From: JAGVSR01 sp963825555
GTDB taxonomy: Bacteria; Pseudomonadota; Alphaproteobacteria; Rhizobiales; Hyphomicrobiaceae
Direction: 5' to 3'
DNA: 64,000 bases
NCBI GenBank assembly: GCA_963825555.1
Contig: CAWGTZ010000007.1
Coordinates: 186,001-250,000, forward strand
Part shown: piece after piece, positions 16,279 to 23,990 of the stretch
Layout: the number at the start of each line of letters is the position of its first letter
How positions within the stretch are numbered: position 1 is the first letter of the stretch
The notes under the pieces: model-generated
What the model was told of the DNA's origin: nothing
What the model saw: the letters and a program-made list of their open reading frames with translations, nothing else
Databases searched by the model: none
Program-made: the position numbers and the translations under genes

Positions 16279-17967
16279 TCAGAGCCCCGCTGTCGCGACG
16301 CCCAGGAGGGGAGCGATCCGCTCGATGATCCGTGCGGTCGTGGGCGCCGCGTTCCGGCCGGCCGTAATCTCGCCGCCCGTAACCTTTTGGCCCTCCGGCT
16401 CAAACAGCATCACCAGGGTCAGGTAGCGGGGAGCTTCGGCAGGGAATGCACCGAGAAAAGAGGCGATGACTGATTTCTTGCGGTAACCGCCTGCCACGGC
16501 CATCTCGGCCGTACCCGTCTTGCCGCCGACGTTGTAGCCGGGGACGTCCGCGCGGCGCCCGGTTCCGCCAGGATCGGTCACATTGCGGCGCATGAGATCG
16601 CGCAGCATCCTGCTGGTGTGCTCACTGACCAGCCGTGGAGCGGCTTCGGGCTCCCCGTCTGCCGGATCCCGGCGCAGAAAGGTCGGGGTTATCCGCTTGC
16701 CCCCATTCAGGAGGCCCGCAGCCGCGCTGGCGAATTGGAGCGGCGTAACCGCAAGCCCGTGGCCGAAGGCCATGGTGATCTGCTCGGCTTGGCCAACGAC
16801 GGCTGGTCGCTGCGGCAAGGGAGGAGGCGCTGCTTCCGTGCCGACCGGCGTCCAAAGACCAAGCTTCTCAAGAAACGCCTTCTGCCGCTCCGCACCGGCG
16901 GCCAGTGCAAGCTGGCCGGATCCAACGTTAGACGAGTGAACGAAAACCTCTGCGACCGTCATCGGCCGCCCGAGTGGATGGAGATCGGCAATCGTATGCC
17001 GGCCGACGGTCAACGGCGCCGTGGTATCCACCATGGTATCCAGCGTCTTGCCGTCCTCCAGCGCCATGGCGATGGTTACGAGCTTCATGATCGAGCCGAG
17101 TTCGTAGGTGCCGGCCAGCACCTTGTCGATGCGTTTGGGATCAAGCCCCTCCTCGACAATCGCCGGATCGACGCCCGGCCGCGAGACGGACGCAACGATT
17201 TCGCCCGTATTCACATCCATAACGAGGCCAACTGCGCCGCTCGCGCCATAACGCTTCATCGCGCTCGCGAGTTCGTCGTCGACGGCGTGCATGACGCCCA
17301 TGTCGAGAGATAGCCTAACGGGGGCACGGGCGGAGAGGCGGGCGCCGATGGCCTCCTCGGAAGCGCCGGTTTCGTCAATGTAACGCTCAATACCGGCGGT
17401 ACCACGATTATCGATATCAACGCGACCGATGACATGTCCACCGAGCCGCCCCGACGGATAGGTTCGGCGCACCTCGTCGACGAAGCTCACACCCGGCAGG
17501 CCGAGATTGTGCACGGTCTGCGCCATGCGAGGGCTGAGGCCGCGCTTCACCCACACGAACCGGCGACCATCCTCCGCCAGGTTGCGCCGCAACTCGCGCA
17601 CGTCATGATGAGGAAAGAGCCGCACCAGCGTTTCAGCGGCCTCGTCGGGATCCTGGATCAGGAGCGGGTCCGCATAAAGCGATGGCAGCTGTACGTCCGT
17701 TGCGAACAAACGGCCGTTGCGATCCACGATATCGGGTCGCGCCAGCGTCGTGGCTGGCGAAGCGCTCATCATGGAGACGCGAAGCCCGCTTGTTGCTTCG
17801 GCTTCCATTGCAAGACGAACGAGTTGCCCACCGACGAGCGCGAAGGCCACCAGGACCATCAACGCCAGTATCCGCGACCGGGAGCGCGGTACGACCGGCA
17901 CCGAGCGGGCGATGAGCGTCTGATCCGACAAATTGGACTTCTGCTTGAGCACCGGATGGGCCCCCAT
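16279..17967 (-). CDS. ftsI: Peptidoglycan D,D-transpeptidase FtsI (PBP3)
   Basis: 562 residues: a short cytoplasmic tail, one membrane helix (about 32-52), a pedestal domain and a class B PBP transpeptidase domain. Active-site motifs are S292-I-M-K295 (YELGSIMKLVT), SSN in VHSSNVGSG and KTGT in VGGKTGTAEM. FtsI cross-links septal peptidoglycan with FtsW and the FtsQLB complex. The ATG at 17967 lies 7 bp after the ftsL stop; a longer frame to 18102 overlaps ftsL. The dcw order mraZ-rsmH-ftsL-ftsI is normal, but murE and the rest are absent downstream. Confidence 0.95.
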   Translation of the reverse strand: MGAHPVLKQKSNLSDQTLIARSVPVVPRSRSRILALMVLVAFALVGGQLVRLAMEAEATSGLRVSMMSASPATTLARPDIVDRNGRLFATDVQLPSLYADPLLIQDPDEAAETLVRLFPHHDVRELRRNLAEDGRRFVWVKRGLSPRMAQTVHNLGLPGVSFVDEVRRTYPSGRLGGHVIGRVDIDNRGTAGIERYIDETGASEEAIGARLSARAPVRLSLDMGVMHAVDDELASAMKRYGASGAVGLVMDVNTGEIVASVSRPGVDPAIVEEGLDPKRIDKVLAGTYELGSIMKLVTIAMALEDGKTLDTMVDTTAPLTVGRHTIADLHPLGRPMTVAEVFVHSSNVGSGQLALAAGAERQKAFLEKLGLWTPVGTEAAPPPLPQRPAVVGQAEQITMAFGHGLAVTPLQFASAAAGLLNGGKRITPTFLRRDPADGEPEAAPRLVSEHTSRMLRDLMRRNVTDPGGTGRRADVPGYNVGGKTGTAEMAVAGGYRKKSVIASFLGAFPAEAPRYLTLVMLFEPEGQKVTGGEITAGRNAAPTTARIIERIAPLLGVATAGL

Positions 17968-17974
17968 AGCCGGA

Positions 17975-18262
17975 CTATTTCGCGGTCGAACTGGTGGTGA
18001 TGTCACTCCACGTCCCGGGCAGTAGGTGGCGTGCAGAAAGGGGCTCAAGCCCCATTTCGCGCGCGAGTGGCTCGATGCGCTCGGGGCGGGCAAGATGCGC
18101 ACGCTCGGCTCTCAACACGGCAATATCGGCGCGGGCCCGCTCCGCCTCTCGTTCGCGCGCATGGAGCTTTGCCTCGATGAGGCGCGTATCATAATTAAGA
18201 CCGTAAAGAAGAAAGGCGCTGGAGAGCGCCAGGAGCACGGCCGTGAAGTTGAGCATACGCAT
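17975..18262 (-). CDS. ftsL: Cell division protein FtsL
   Basis: 95 residues: a single N-terminal membrane helix (LNFTAVLLALSSAFLLYGLNY) and an extracytoplasmic heptad-like helix rich in Arg, Glu and Ala (LIEAKLHAREREAERARADI) that fits the FtsL/FtsB coiled coil. It ends in the conserved RPERIEPLAREMGLEPL motif typical of FtsL. GGGAG precedes the ATG at 18262. Position between rsmH and ftsI confirms the call. Confidence 0.9.
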   Translation of the reverse strand: MRMLNFTAVLLALSSAFLLYGLNYDTRLIEAKLHAREREAERARADIAVLRAERAHLARPERIEPLAREMGLEPLSARHLLPGTWSDITTSSTAK

Positions 18263-18322
18263 ACGTCACTCCCGTCCTTGTTGGTGAGCCCGCATCGCCG
18301 ATCGCTCAGATGTCAGCCGGAG

Positions 18323-19318
18323 TTAACGGCTATCAACGGGAGCTTGCCACACCGGCGCTTCTGTCCGGATGGCCGCCCTGAGACGTGCCGAGCGTGCACG
18401 CGGGTTCACATCCAATTCACCTTTCTGAGGTGTTAACGGACGAGAGTTAAGAATCCGAAAACTCGGCTCTGAAAATTGTATCGATCTCTGCGGGAGGTGG
18501 CGCGAGCCCTGGTCGATCTTGCCCGCCCGCTCGGAGAGGAACCGCTTCACGATGCGGTCCTCCAGGCTGTGAAAGGTAACGACGACCAGCCGGCCGCCGG
18601 GCTTGAGAATGCGCTCGGCCGCTGTGAGAGCCCGCTCCAATTCCCCGAGCTCGTCGTTGACGAAGATCCGCAAGGCCTGGAACGTGCGCGTTGCTGGGTG
18701 CCGCCCCTCTTCCTTGCGGCCATGGAAAACCTTGAGCACAAGGTCAGCGAGATCCTTCGTGCGGGTGAAGGGCTTCTCGACCCGTTGCCGGACGATAGCC
18801 CGCGCGATCGCGCGCGAGCGGCGCTCCTCGCCCAGTTCGTAGATGATGTCGGCGAGTTGCTCCTCTGCGAAACTGTTCACGACATCAGCGGCACTCGGTC
18901 CCTCGCCCGACATGCGCATGTCGAGTGGACCGTCATGCAGGAAAGAAAACCCGCGCTCCGGCTCGTCGAGCTGCATGGACGAGACGCCGATGTCCAGTAC
19001 CACGCCATCGACGGCGTCAAACCCCGCATCGCTTGCCGCATATTCCAGCTCGCCGAACGGCCGCTGGACCAGGGTGAGACGGGGATCAAAGTCCGCAACG
19101 ATTGCCTCGCCGGCGGCAATAGCCGTCGGATCACGATCAATGGCCAGCACACGGCAGTCAGCCGCGTTCAGAATGGCGCGCGTGTACCCGCCAGCACCAA
19201 ATGTGCCGTCAATGTAGGTTTCGTGCGGCTTCGGCTGGAGCGCTTCCAGAACCTCGGCCAGCAGCACAGGCACATGCCGGGGACGCGATCCCGGACCCTG
19301 CTCCGGGCCGGAGGTCAT
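18323..19318 (-). CDS. rsmH: 16S rRNA m4C1402 methyltransferase RsmH
   Basis: 331 residues. It starts with RHVPVLLAEVLEALQPK, then the SAM-binding YIDGTFGAGGYTRAIL, and DGVVLDIGVSSMQLDEPERGFSF, the family hallmark. The C-terminal half has GGRLVVVTFHSLEDRIVKRFL. RsmH methylates N4 of C1402 in the ribosomal P site. The start overlaps the mraZ stop by 4 bp (ATGA), a sign of translational coupling. Confidence 0.97.
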   Translation of the reverse strand: MTSGPEQGPGSRPRHVPVLLAEVLEALQPKPHETYIDGTFGAGGYTRAILNAADCRVLAIDRDPTAIAAGEAIVADFDPRLTLVQRPFGELEYAASDAGFDAVDGVVLDIGVSSMQLDEPERGFSFLHDGPLDMRMSGEGPSAADVVNSFAEEQLADIIYELGEERRSRAIARAIVRQRVEKPFTRTKDLADLVLKVFHGRKEEGRHPATRTFQALRIFVNDELGELERALTAAERILKPGGRLVVVTFHSLEDRIVKRFLSERAGKIDQGSRHLPQRSIQFSEPSFRILNSRPLTPQKGELDVNPRARSARLRAAIRTEAPVWQAPVDSR

Positions 19319-19809
19319 GAGCCCGCCCCCTCGGTTCCGCCGCCTCTCGAGGACCGCGCAGTGCCGGCACCGAAGAGCTTTCGATGTTCCTGCACTTTTT
19401 CGCGGGCAGCACGGCGGCGCTCCTCGAAGCGCTCGGGAGCCCAGATCTGAAACTTGTCGCCAAGGCCGACAAAAGTGACTTCGGATTGAATGCCGGCGTG
19501 GGTGCGAAGCGATTGAGGAAGAACGATGCGCCCATCACCATCAATCGAGAGGACCTGGACATCGCCGTACAGCGCGACAGAGAGTTCATCGCGCTCGTCC
19601 GAATAGTCCGGCAGGCCTGCGAGAAGCCCGTCGATCTTCTGCGCAAGTCTCTCGCCGCCTGCATCGAGGGCAGGAGCATCAAGCGAGGGGTAGCAATAGA
19701 CGCCACCGGCATATCCGTCACGCTCGAGAACGGCACGGAAAGGTGCTGGGATCGAGACACGCCCTTTGGCGTCGATCTTGTTTGTGAATGTCGAGACAAA
19801 ACGGTCCAT
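19315..19809 (-). CDS. mraZ: Transcriptional regulator MraZ
   Basis: 164 residues with two SpoVT/AbrB-like swapped-hairpin domains: VSTFTNKIDAKGRVSIPAPFR at the N-terminus and LSIDGDGRIVLPQSLR in the second half (DxKGR and DGDGR motifs). MraZ forms a ring and represses its own dcw operon by binding TGGGN-type direct repeats. A matching ATGG array lies 180-220 bp upstream (19989-20028). The C-terminal tail of about 20 residues is Gly/Arg-rich. Confidence 0.96.
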   Translation of the reverse strand: MDRFVSTFTNKIDAKGRVSIPAPFRAVLERDGYAGGVYCYPSLDAPALDAGGERLAQKIDGLLAGLPDYSDERDELSVALYGDVQVLSIDGDGRIVLPQSLRTHAGIQSEVTFVGLGDKFQIWAPERFEERRRAAREKVQEHRKLFGAGTARSSRGGGTEGAGS

Positions 19810-20104
19810 CCCCCGGTTTCGAACCTCGTCTTCGACGCCAACTAAATCTCTCAGATCCCGCTCACCTCGAGCGGCTCCTGGAACTCACGCCCGCCAACCG
19901 GCGGGGCCGTGGCCGTCGCACAGATCTGGGCCCTCTCTCCAGACCCGGCGCCAAGCCACGGATCCCTACCCGGTGCGGTCGGGCACTTATGGGATCTCAT
20001 GGAATTTTATGGGTGTCAATGGTTCGTTAACTATTTTGGATGGGAGAACTTGGAAAAATTGCTTCGCCGGGCGCTTCGGCAAGCAAGGGCGGCCTAGCCC
20101 GGCA
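19810..20104. other. mraZ upstream region
   Basis: About 295 bp between mraZ and the terminator of the repeat-protein gene. It holds the mraZ promoter and the ATGG array. I see no gene in it; frames on the plus strand have no family sequence. Confidence 0.5.
19989..20028. promoter_or_regulatory. Putative MraZ box: four ATGG repeats at exact 10-bp spacing
   Basis: On the plus strand ATGG begins at 19989, 19999, 20009 and 20019 (ATGGGA, ATGGAA, ATGGGT, ATGGTT), each separated by six variable bases. A further TGGGA is at 20041. MraZ of E. coli binds TGGGN repeats separated by 5 bp, which is the same period. Here the repeats lie antisense to mraZ and about 200 bp upstream. The only gene whose start faces this region is mraZ, so autoregulation is the natural reading. 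Confidence 0.6.
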
Positions 20105-20137
20105 CGAAAAAAGGCCCGGCAGAACCGGGCCTTTTCG
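20105..20137 (-). terminator. Rho-independent terminator of the repeat-rich membrane protein gene
   Basis: GGCCCGG / CCGGGCC closes a 5-nt loop, with CGAAAA/TTTTCG extending the stem. Read on the minus strand it ends in six T residues. It follows the 20173 stop by about 35 bp. It could act weakly in both directions. Confidence 0.85.
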
Positions 20138-20172
20138 TACTTGATTGGAAGAACGGCCTAACCGGACCCGCC

Positions 20173-21291
20173 TCAGGGGGTCGTGGTGGCCGGAGTTTCT
20201 GGAGACGCCGTGCTTGGGGACGGCGAAGTGCCCGTGCCGTAGCCCGTGCCGCTGGTCAAGTTGGAACCGTTGCTCCCGTTGGTCGTCGTCGAACTCGAGC
20301 TATCGGCGGGTGTGCTGGTCGACGACGAATCCGTTGAGGTCGAAGACGACGAGGAATCCGGCGACGTGGCAGAGGCATCCGCTGGGTCCGAGGACGTAGA
20401 GGACGCCGGCTCAGTGGGCGTCTCAGCCGCAGGCTCCGTCGAAGTCGAGGACGCAGGCTCGGTCGAAGTCTCGGCTGCGGGCTCTGTCGAAGTCGAAGAT
20501 GCAGGCTCGGTCGAGGTCTCGGCCGCGGGCTCTGTCGAACTCGAAGACGCAGGCTCGGTTGAGGTCGATGCAGAAGGCTCTGTCGGCGTCGAGGTGCCCG
20601 ACGGCGAAGAGGTGTCAGCCTCCGTGGCAGCCGGCTCAGTCGACGTCGAGGCCGGTGACGAAGCCGCCTCACCTGGCGTTTCCTCCGCGGGCTTTTCAGC
20701 TGCATCGGTCGGCGTCGTTGACGGAGCGGCGGCATCGGAAGCAGCGGGCTCCGACGCAGCAGGCGTGGCCGATTCCGTAGATTCTGCCGGTGTTGCTGTG
20801 TCCGCCGACGACGGTGCCGCCTCGGTCCCAGCGGCAGGAGACGCCTCAGTTGCGGCGGCCGGCGCTTGTTCCGACTCCGTTGCGGTTGGCGCTGATGCCG
20901 CTGGTGTTTCGGCAGGCGTCTCAGATGGCGTTGCCGCGCTGTCGGTAGCTTCGGCGGCGGGCTCCTCGGGGGCAGTAGCAGCAGGCGTCTCTTCAGACGG
21001 CTCGGCAGCAGCAGGAGTCTCTCCCGAAAGTTTCGCACGCTCCGCCGCGATTAGTTCTTCGATCTTCTTGAAGGCCTCTTCTGCGACATTACCCGTGCCT
21101 GTGATCTTCCCTTCCAGTTCCGTGATCTTCTCGGTCAGTTCCTTGACCTGGGAGAGAGCACCATCGCGTGCCGCCTCTACGGTCTGTAGCTGACGCATGA
21201 TGTCGTTCCGGCTGGCCATCATCCAGCCGGCGACACCGAGACACGCGAGTGCCGCTACGATGAGCACATTCTTGCTTATGCCTTCAAACAT
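20173..21291 (-). CDS. Membrane-anchored low-complexity protein with tandem repeats
   Basis: 372 residues. Residues 9-25 form one membrane helix (VLIVAALACLGVAGWMM). A coiled-coil segment follows (about 30-90), e.g. VEAARDGALSQVKELTEKI. From about 95 onward the chain is Ala/Pro/Thr/Ser/Glu-rich, with a block of 16-residue repeats (TSTEPAAETSTEPASS type) encoded by 48-bp units, and a Ser/Thr/Gly/Pro tail. It is likely an extended periplasmic stalk or spacer. No family is recognised. The start ATG at 21291 has GGGAGGAG about ten bases upstream; the frame continues to 21372, but without a Shine-Dalgarno. Confidence 0.75.
   Translation of the reverse strand: MFEGISKNVLIVAALACLGVAGWMMASRNDIMRQLQTVEAARDGALSQVKELTEKITELEGKITGTGNVAEEAFKKIEELIAAERAKLSGETPAAAEPSEETPAATAPEEPAAEATDSAATPSETPAETPAASAPTATESEQAPAAATEASPAAGTEAAPSSADTATPAESTESATPAASEPAASDAAAPSTTPTDAAEKPAEETPGEAASSPASTSTEPAATEADTSSPSGTSTPTEPSASTSTEPASSSSTEPAAETSTEPASSTSTEPAAETSTEPASSTSTEPAAETPTEPASSTSSDPADASATSPDSSSSSTSTDSSSTSTPADSSSSTTTNGSNGSNLTSGTGYGTGTSPSPSTASPETPATTTP
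20402..20593. repeat. Four tandem 48-bp coding repeats
   Basis: Units start at 20402, 20450, 20498 and 20546, each beginning GAYGCMGGCTC. They are in frame with the minus-strand gene and encode 16-residue Ser/Thr/Glu/Pro units. The copies differ mostly at third positions. The number of units is likely to vary between strains through slippage or recombination. Confidence 0.85.
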
Positions 21292-21479
21292 CCTTCTCTC
21301 CTCCCGGGCCTCTCGGCGTGCCCCTTCCGCGACTGCCATTTCAATTGGTCGCCGCCATTTTCTTGGGATCAAGTCTAAGAGAATAGTCGACGCAGGTGAA
21401 CACCTGAGTTGACGGTCCGGAGCAGAACCGTTGGTTTGGCAAACGAGCGGCTAGGAGGGCGGGTCGAACGGCATCGAAA

Positions 21480-21895
<416 letters not shown>

Positions 21896-21898
21896 CTT

Positions 21899-21928
21899 TA
21901 ATAAGGGAATGAGAAGGCTCATCGTCAA
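21899..21928 (-). promoter_or_regulatory. Probable sigma70-type promoter of rnpB
   Basis: On the minus strand TTGACG (21923-21928), an 18-bp spacer and TTATTA (21899-21904) lie just before the RNA 5' end, with 5-7 bp to the predicted +1. The -35 is one mismatch from consensus. Position relative to the P1 helix supports it. Confidence 0.6.
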
Positions 21929-21976
21929 GCGGCTTATCCGCATCAAGGGGCAGGACCGGAGTTCTGATGCCCCGCA

Positions 21977-22198
21977 TCAAGCCCGGGTGATGGTCGCCGC
22001 TTGGTAAACGGGACGAAAGCGCCGGGCACTGATGGTAATGCGCTCGCCCACCTTCGGCTGCGGCTCCCCCTGCCCCTGCAGGACGAAGATCAGCGACAGC
22101 CCGCTGTCGGTCACGAGTTCGCCGAAGGCGCCGCTCCATGAGCGGACGACCCCCGTAAAGATCTGGGTTCCCGGTTCGAAGAGATCGAGGTCCCCCAT
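21977..22198 (-). CDS. Small conserved hypothetical protein
   Basis: About 73 residues starting MGDLDLFEPG. The pattern TGVVRSWSGAFGELVTDSGL and VGERITISARRFRP, with alternating beta-strand-like segments and Gly turns, hints at a small OB-like or cold-shock-like barrel, but no RNP motif is clear and I do not assign one. A GGAG lies 8-12 bases before the ATG at 22198; the upstream ATG at 22222 has no Shine-Dalgarno. It lies directly upstream of rnpB on the same strand. Confidence 0.6.
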   Translation of the reverse strand: MGDLDLFEPGTQIFTGVVRSWSGAFGELVTDSGLSLIFVLQGQGEPQPKVGERITISARRFRPVYQAATITRA

Positions 22199-22343
22199 GT
22201 TTGCGCTCCGGTTTTCTGTCATCTGGCCGAGGCCGGGTGAGTATCGGGTAACGGCTGCGAACTACCCCGCGCGGTCCTCTTCCTTTGGCTCAACGGGTGG
22301 AGAATAGCGTTATTCCCCGAGAGTGAGACAGGGGCTTGTGCCA

Positions 22344-23129
22344 TCAAACGATCGCAGGAGCCGGCAAGGCGTCCACCAGCCTCCGTAGAGTTAGGAGAGT
22401 CGAGCGATCGAGCCGGCTGTCCACCCGGCCCGGCCGAAAGTGCAACTGGAACGCGCGCAAAACGAAGGCCAACTCCTGATCGAGCGGTCCTGAGGTAGAC
22501 ACCCCGTAACCGTAGCGGGCCAGGAGTGCGCGCGCCTCGGCAACGTCCGCATTGTCCGCGCCCTCGTCGTGGCCGACATCCTCGCATTCGAGAGATGCGG
22601 GCGGAACCCACAAGCCGACGCCAGCGCGGGCGAGGCCCGACCAATCGAACTTCTCACCCGGATCGATTTTGCGCGCTGGCGCCACGTCCGAGTGCGCCAG
22701 AACCCGCTCGGGCGCGATGTCATGGCGAGCGGCGATGTCCTGACATAACGCCGTCACTGACTGCATCTGCGCTTCGGGGAATTCGGGATAGCCGAACGCA
22801 TGCCCAGGATTCTGGATCTCTATACCGATGGAAGCGGAGTTGATGTCGGTCTCGCCGTGCCATGACGACAGACCCGCATGCCAAGCCCGCATCTCCTCGG
22901 CCACCATCTGCACGATGCGCCCATCGACATCGACGACGTAGTGGCACGAGACTTTACAATCCGGCCGTGAGAGCACGTCGAGCGAGCGCTCCACACTTTC
23001 CAGACCCGTATAGTGGAGAATGAGAATTGTCGGCGTCAGGCCGCGCAGCCGCGGCTCGATGTTCGGCGAGGGATAGAGATCTGCGACGAGCGCACTGTCC
23101 GGCGTGGAAATCAGAGGCAGATTGCTCAT
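22344..23129 (-). CDS. N-acetylmuramoyl-L-alanine amidase (AmpD/AmiD type)
   Basis: 261 residues. Amidase_2 domain at about 30-175: LILHYTGLES carries the first zinc His, MRAWHAGLSSW follows, then INSASIGIEIQNPG with the catalytic Glu, and VLAHSDVAPARKIDPGEKFDW with the second zinc ligands. A C-terminal peptidoglycan-binding-like domain lies at about 195-255. There is no signal peptide, so it is probably a cytoplasmic recycling amidase acting on anhydro-muropeptides, though AmiD-type export cannot be excluded. It overlaps the upstream DjlA-like gene by 4 bp. Confidence 0.9.
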   Translation of the reverse strand: MSNLPLISTPDSALVADLYPSPNIEPRLRGLTPTILILHYTGLESVERSLDVLSRPDCKVSCHYVVDVDGRIVQMVAEEMRAWHAGLSSWHGETDINSASIGIEIQNPGHAFGYPEFPEAQMQSVTALCQDIAARHDIAPERVLAHSDVAPARKIDPGEKFDWSGLARAGVGLWVPPASLECEDVGHDEGADNADVAEARALLARYGYGVSTSGPLDQELAFVLRAFQLHFRPGRVDSRLDRSTLLTLRRLVDALPAPAIV

Positions 23130-23845
23130 GACCGGCCTCCGAAACCACGCTCCTTCGCTATCTCCTCGTAAGCGGAGTTGATGTGGGCGAGCTTTGCAGT
23201 GGCCGCCTTGATGACGGCGGTGGGCGCGCCTTCCGCAATCAGCCGGTCGGGATGGGACTCCCGCACAAGCTTGCGGTAGCGCGTTCGGATCTCTGCTTCG
23301 CTGGCGTCCGGTGGCAGATCCAGAATGGCGTAGGGACTATCCGGATCGTGGACGAACATTGCGCGGATGGAGCGGAATTCGCTATCCGAATAGCTAAAGC
23401 GGCAGGCAACGGTCTTGAGAAAATGGTCTTCGGCCGGGTGGAGGATACCGTCAGCGCAGGCAATGTACATGAGGCACTCGAAAACACGTCGCTTGGTATC
23501 CGGATCGTGTTTGAGCATTTCGCCCACGCGATCCGCATAGATCTCGTAGCCCGTCACGTCCTGCGTGGCCTGATCGTAGAGCGAACGGATGCGCGCGCAG
23601 TCCGGCTCCGGCACCTCCAGAAACTGCTCGAAAGCCGCAGCCTCGGCCGAAACCGCGACGCCATCGGCAGCGGCCATCTTCGCAGCCAGCACGACAAAGG
23701 CGCTCGTGAATGCGGTGGACTGCGCCCGGCTGCGCCGGCGAAGAATGCGGTAGGCCTTGATACGGCGTGCTATGCGCGAAAGCAGGCGCTGCACGGCTCC
23801 CTGCCGGGGGTAGTCGAGGGTATCAAGGATCGTTTCTTCGGCCAT
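23126..23845 (-). CDS. DjlA-like co-chaperone: TerB domain plus C-terminal J domain
   Basis: 239 residues from the ATG at 23845. The central part (about 50-160) is a TerB-like helical domain (FVVLAAKMAAADGVAVSAEA; MYIACADGILHPAEDHFL, with acidic metal-like motifs). Residues 170-235 form a J domain: YAILDLPPDASEAEIRTRYRKLVRESHPDRL, with the HPD tripeptide that stimulates DnaK. Unlike classical DjlA there is no N-terminal membrane helix. Its stop overlaps the amidase start (ATGA), so the pair is co-translated. Confidence 0.88.
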   Translation of the reverse strand: MAEETILDTLDYPRQGAVQRLLSRIARRIKAYRILRRRSRAQSTAFTSAFVVLAAKMAAADGVAVSAEAAAFEQFLEVPEPDCARIRSLYDQATQDVTGYEIYADRVGEMLKHDPDTKRRVFECLMYIACADGILHPAEDHFLKTVACRFSYSDSEFRSIRAMFVHDPDSPYAILDLPPDASEAEIRTRYRKLVRESHPDRLIAEGAPTAVIKAATAKLAHINSAYEEIAKERGFGGRS

Positions 23846-23990
23846 GCGCCAGCAGTAGCGGCTTTTTCGCGACAGCAGAAGGGCAGTCTCACGAGTTGGC
23901 GCGACACCGGACTGGGATCTCGCGATTGACGCCCTCATGTCAGCCGTTTAGCTCCTGCTTTCTTCCTGCCGACCGATACCGGAACGGGGT

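Noticed and set aside
20246..21193. A long open frame on the plus strand (315 codons) across the repeat-protein gene
   Set aside because: It is antisense to the repeat gene and open only because of the skewed codon composition of the Ser/Thr/Glu/Pro repeats. It lacks a Shine-Dalgarno and has no family sequence.
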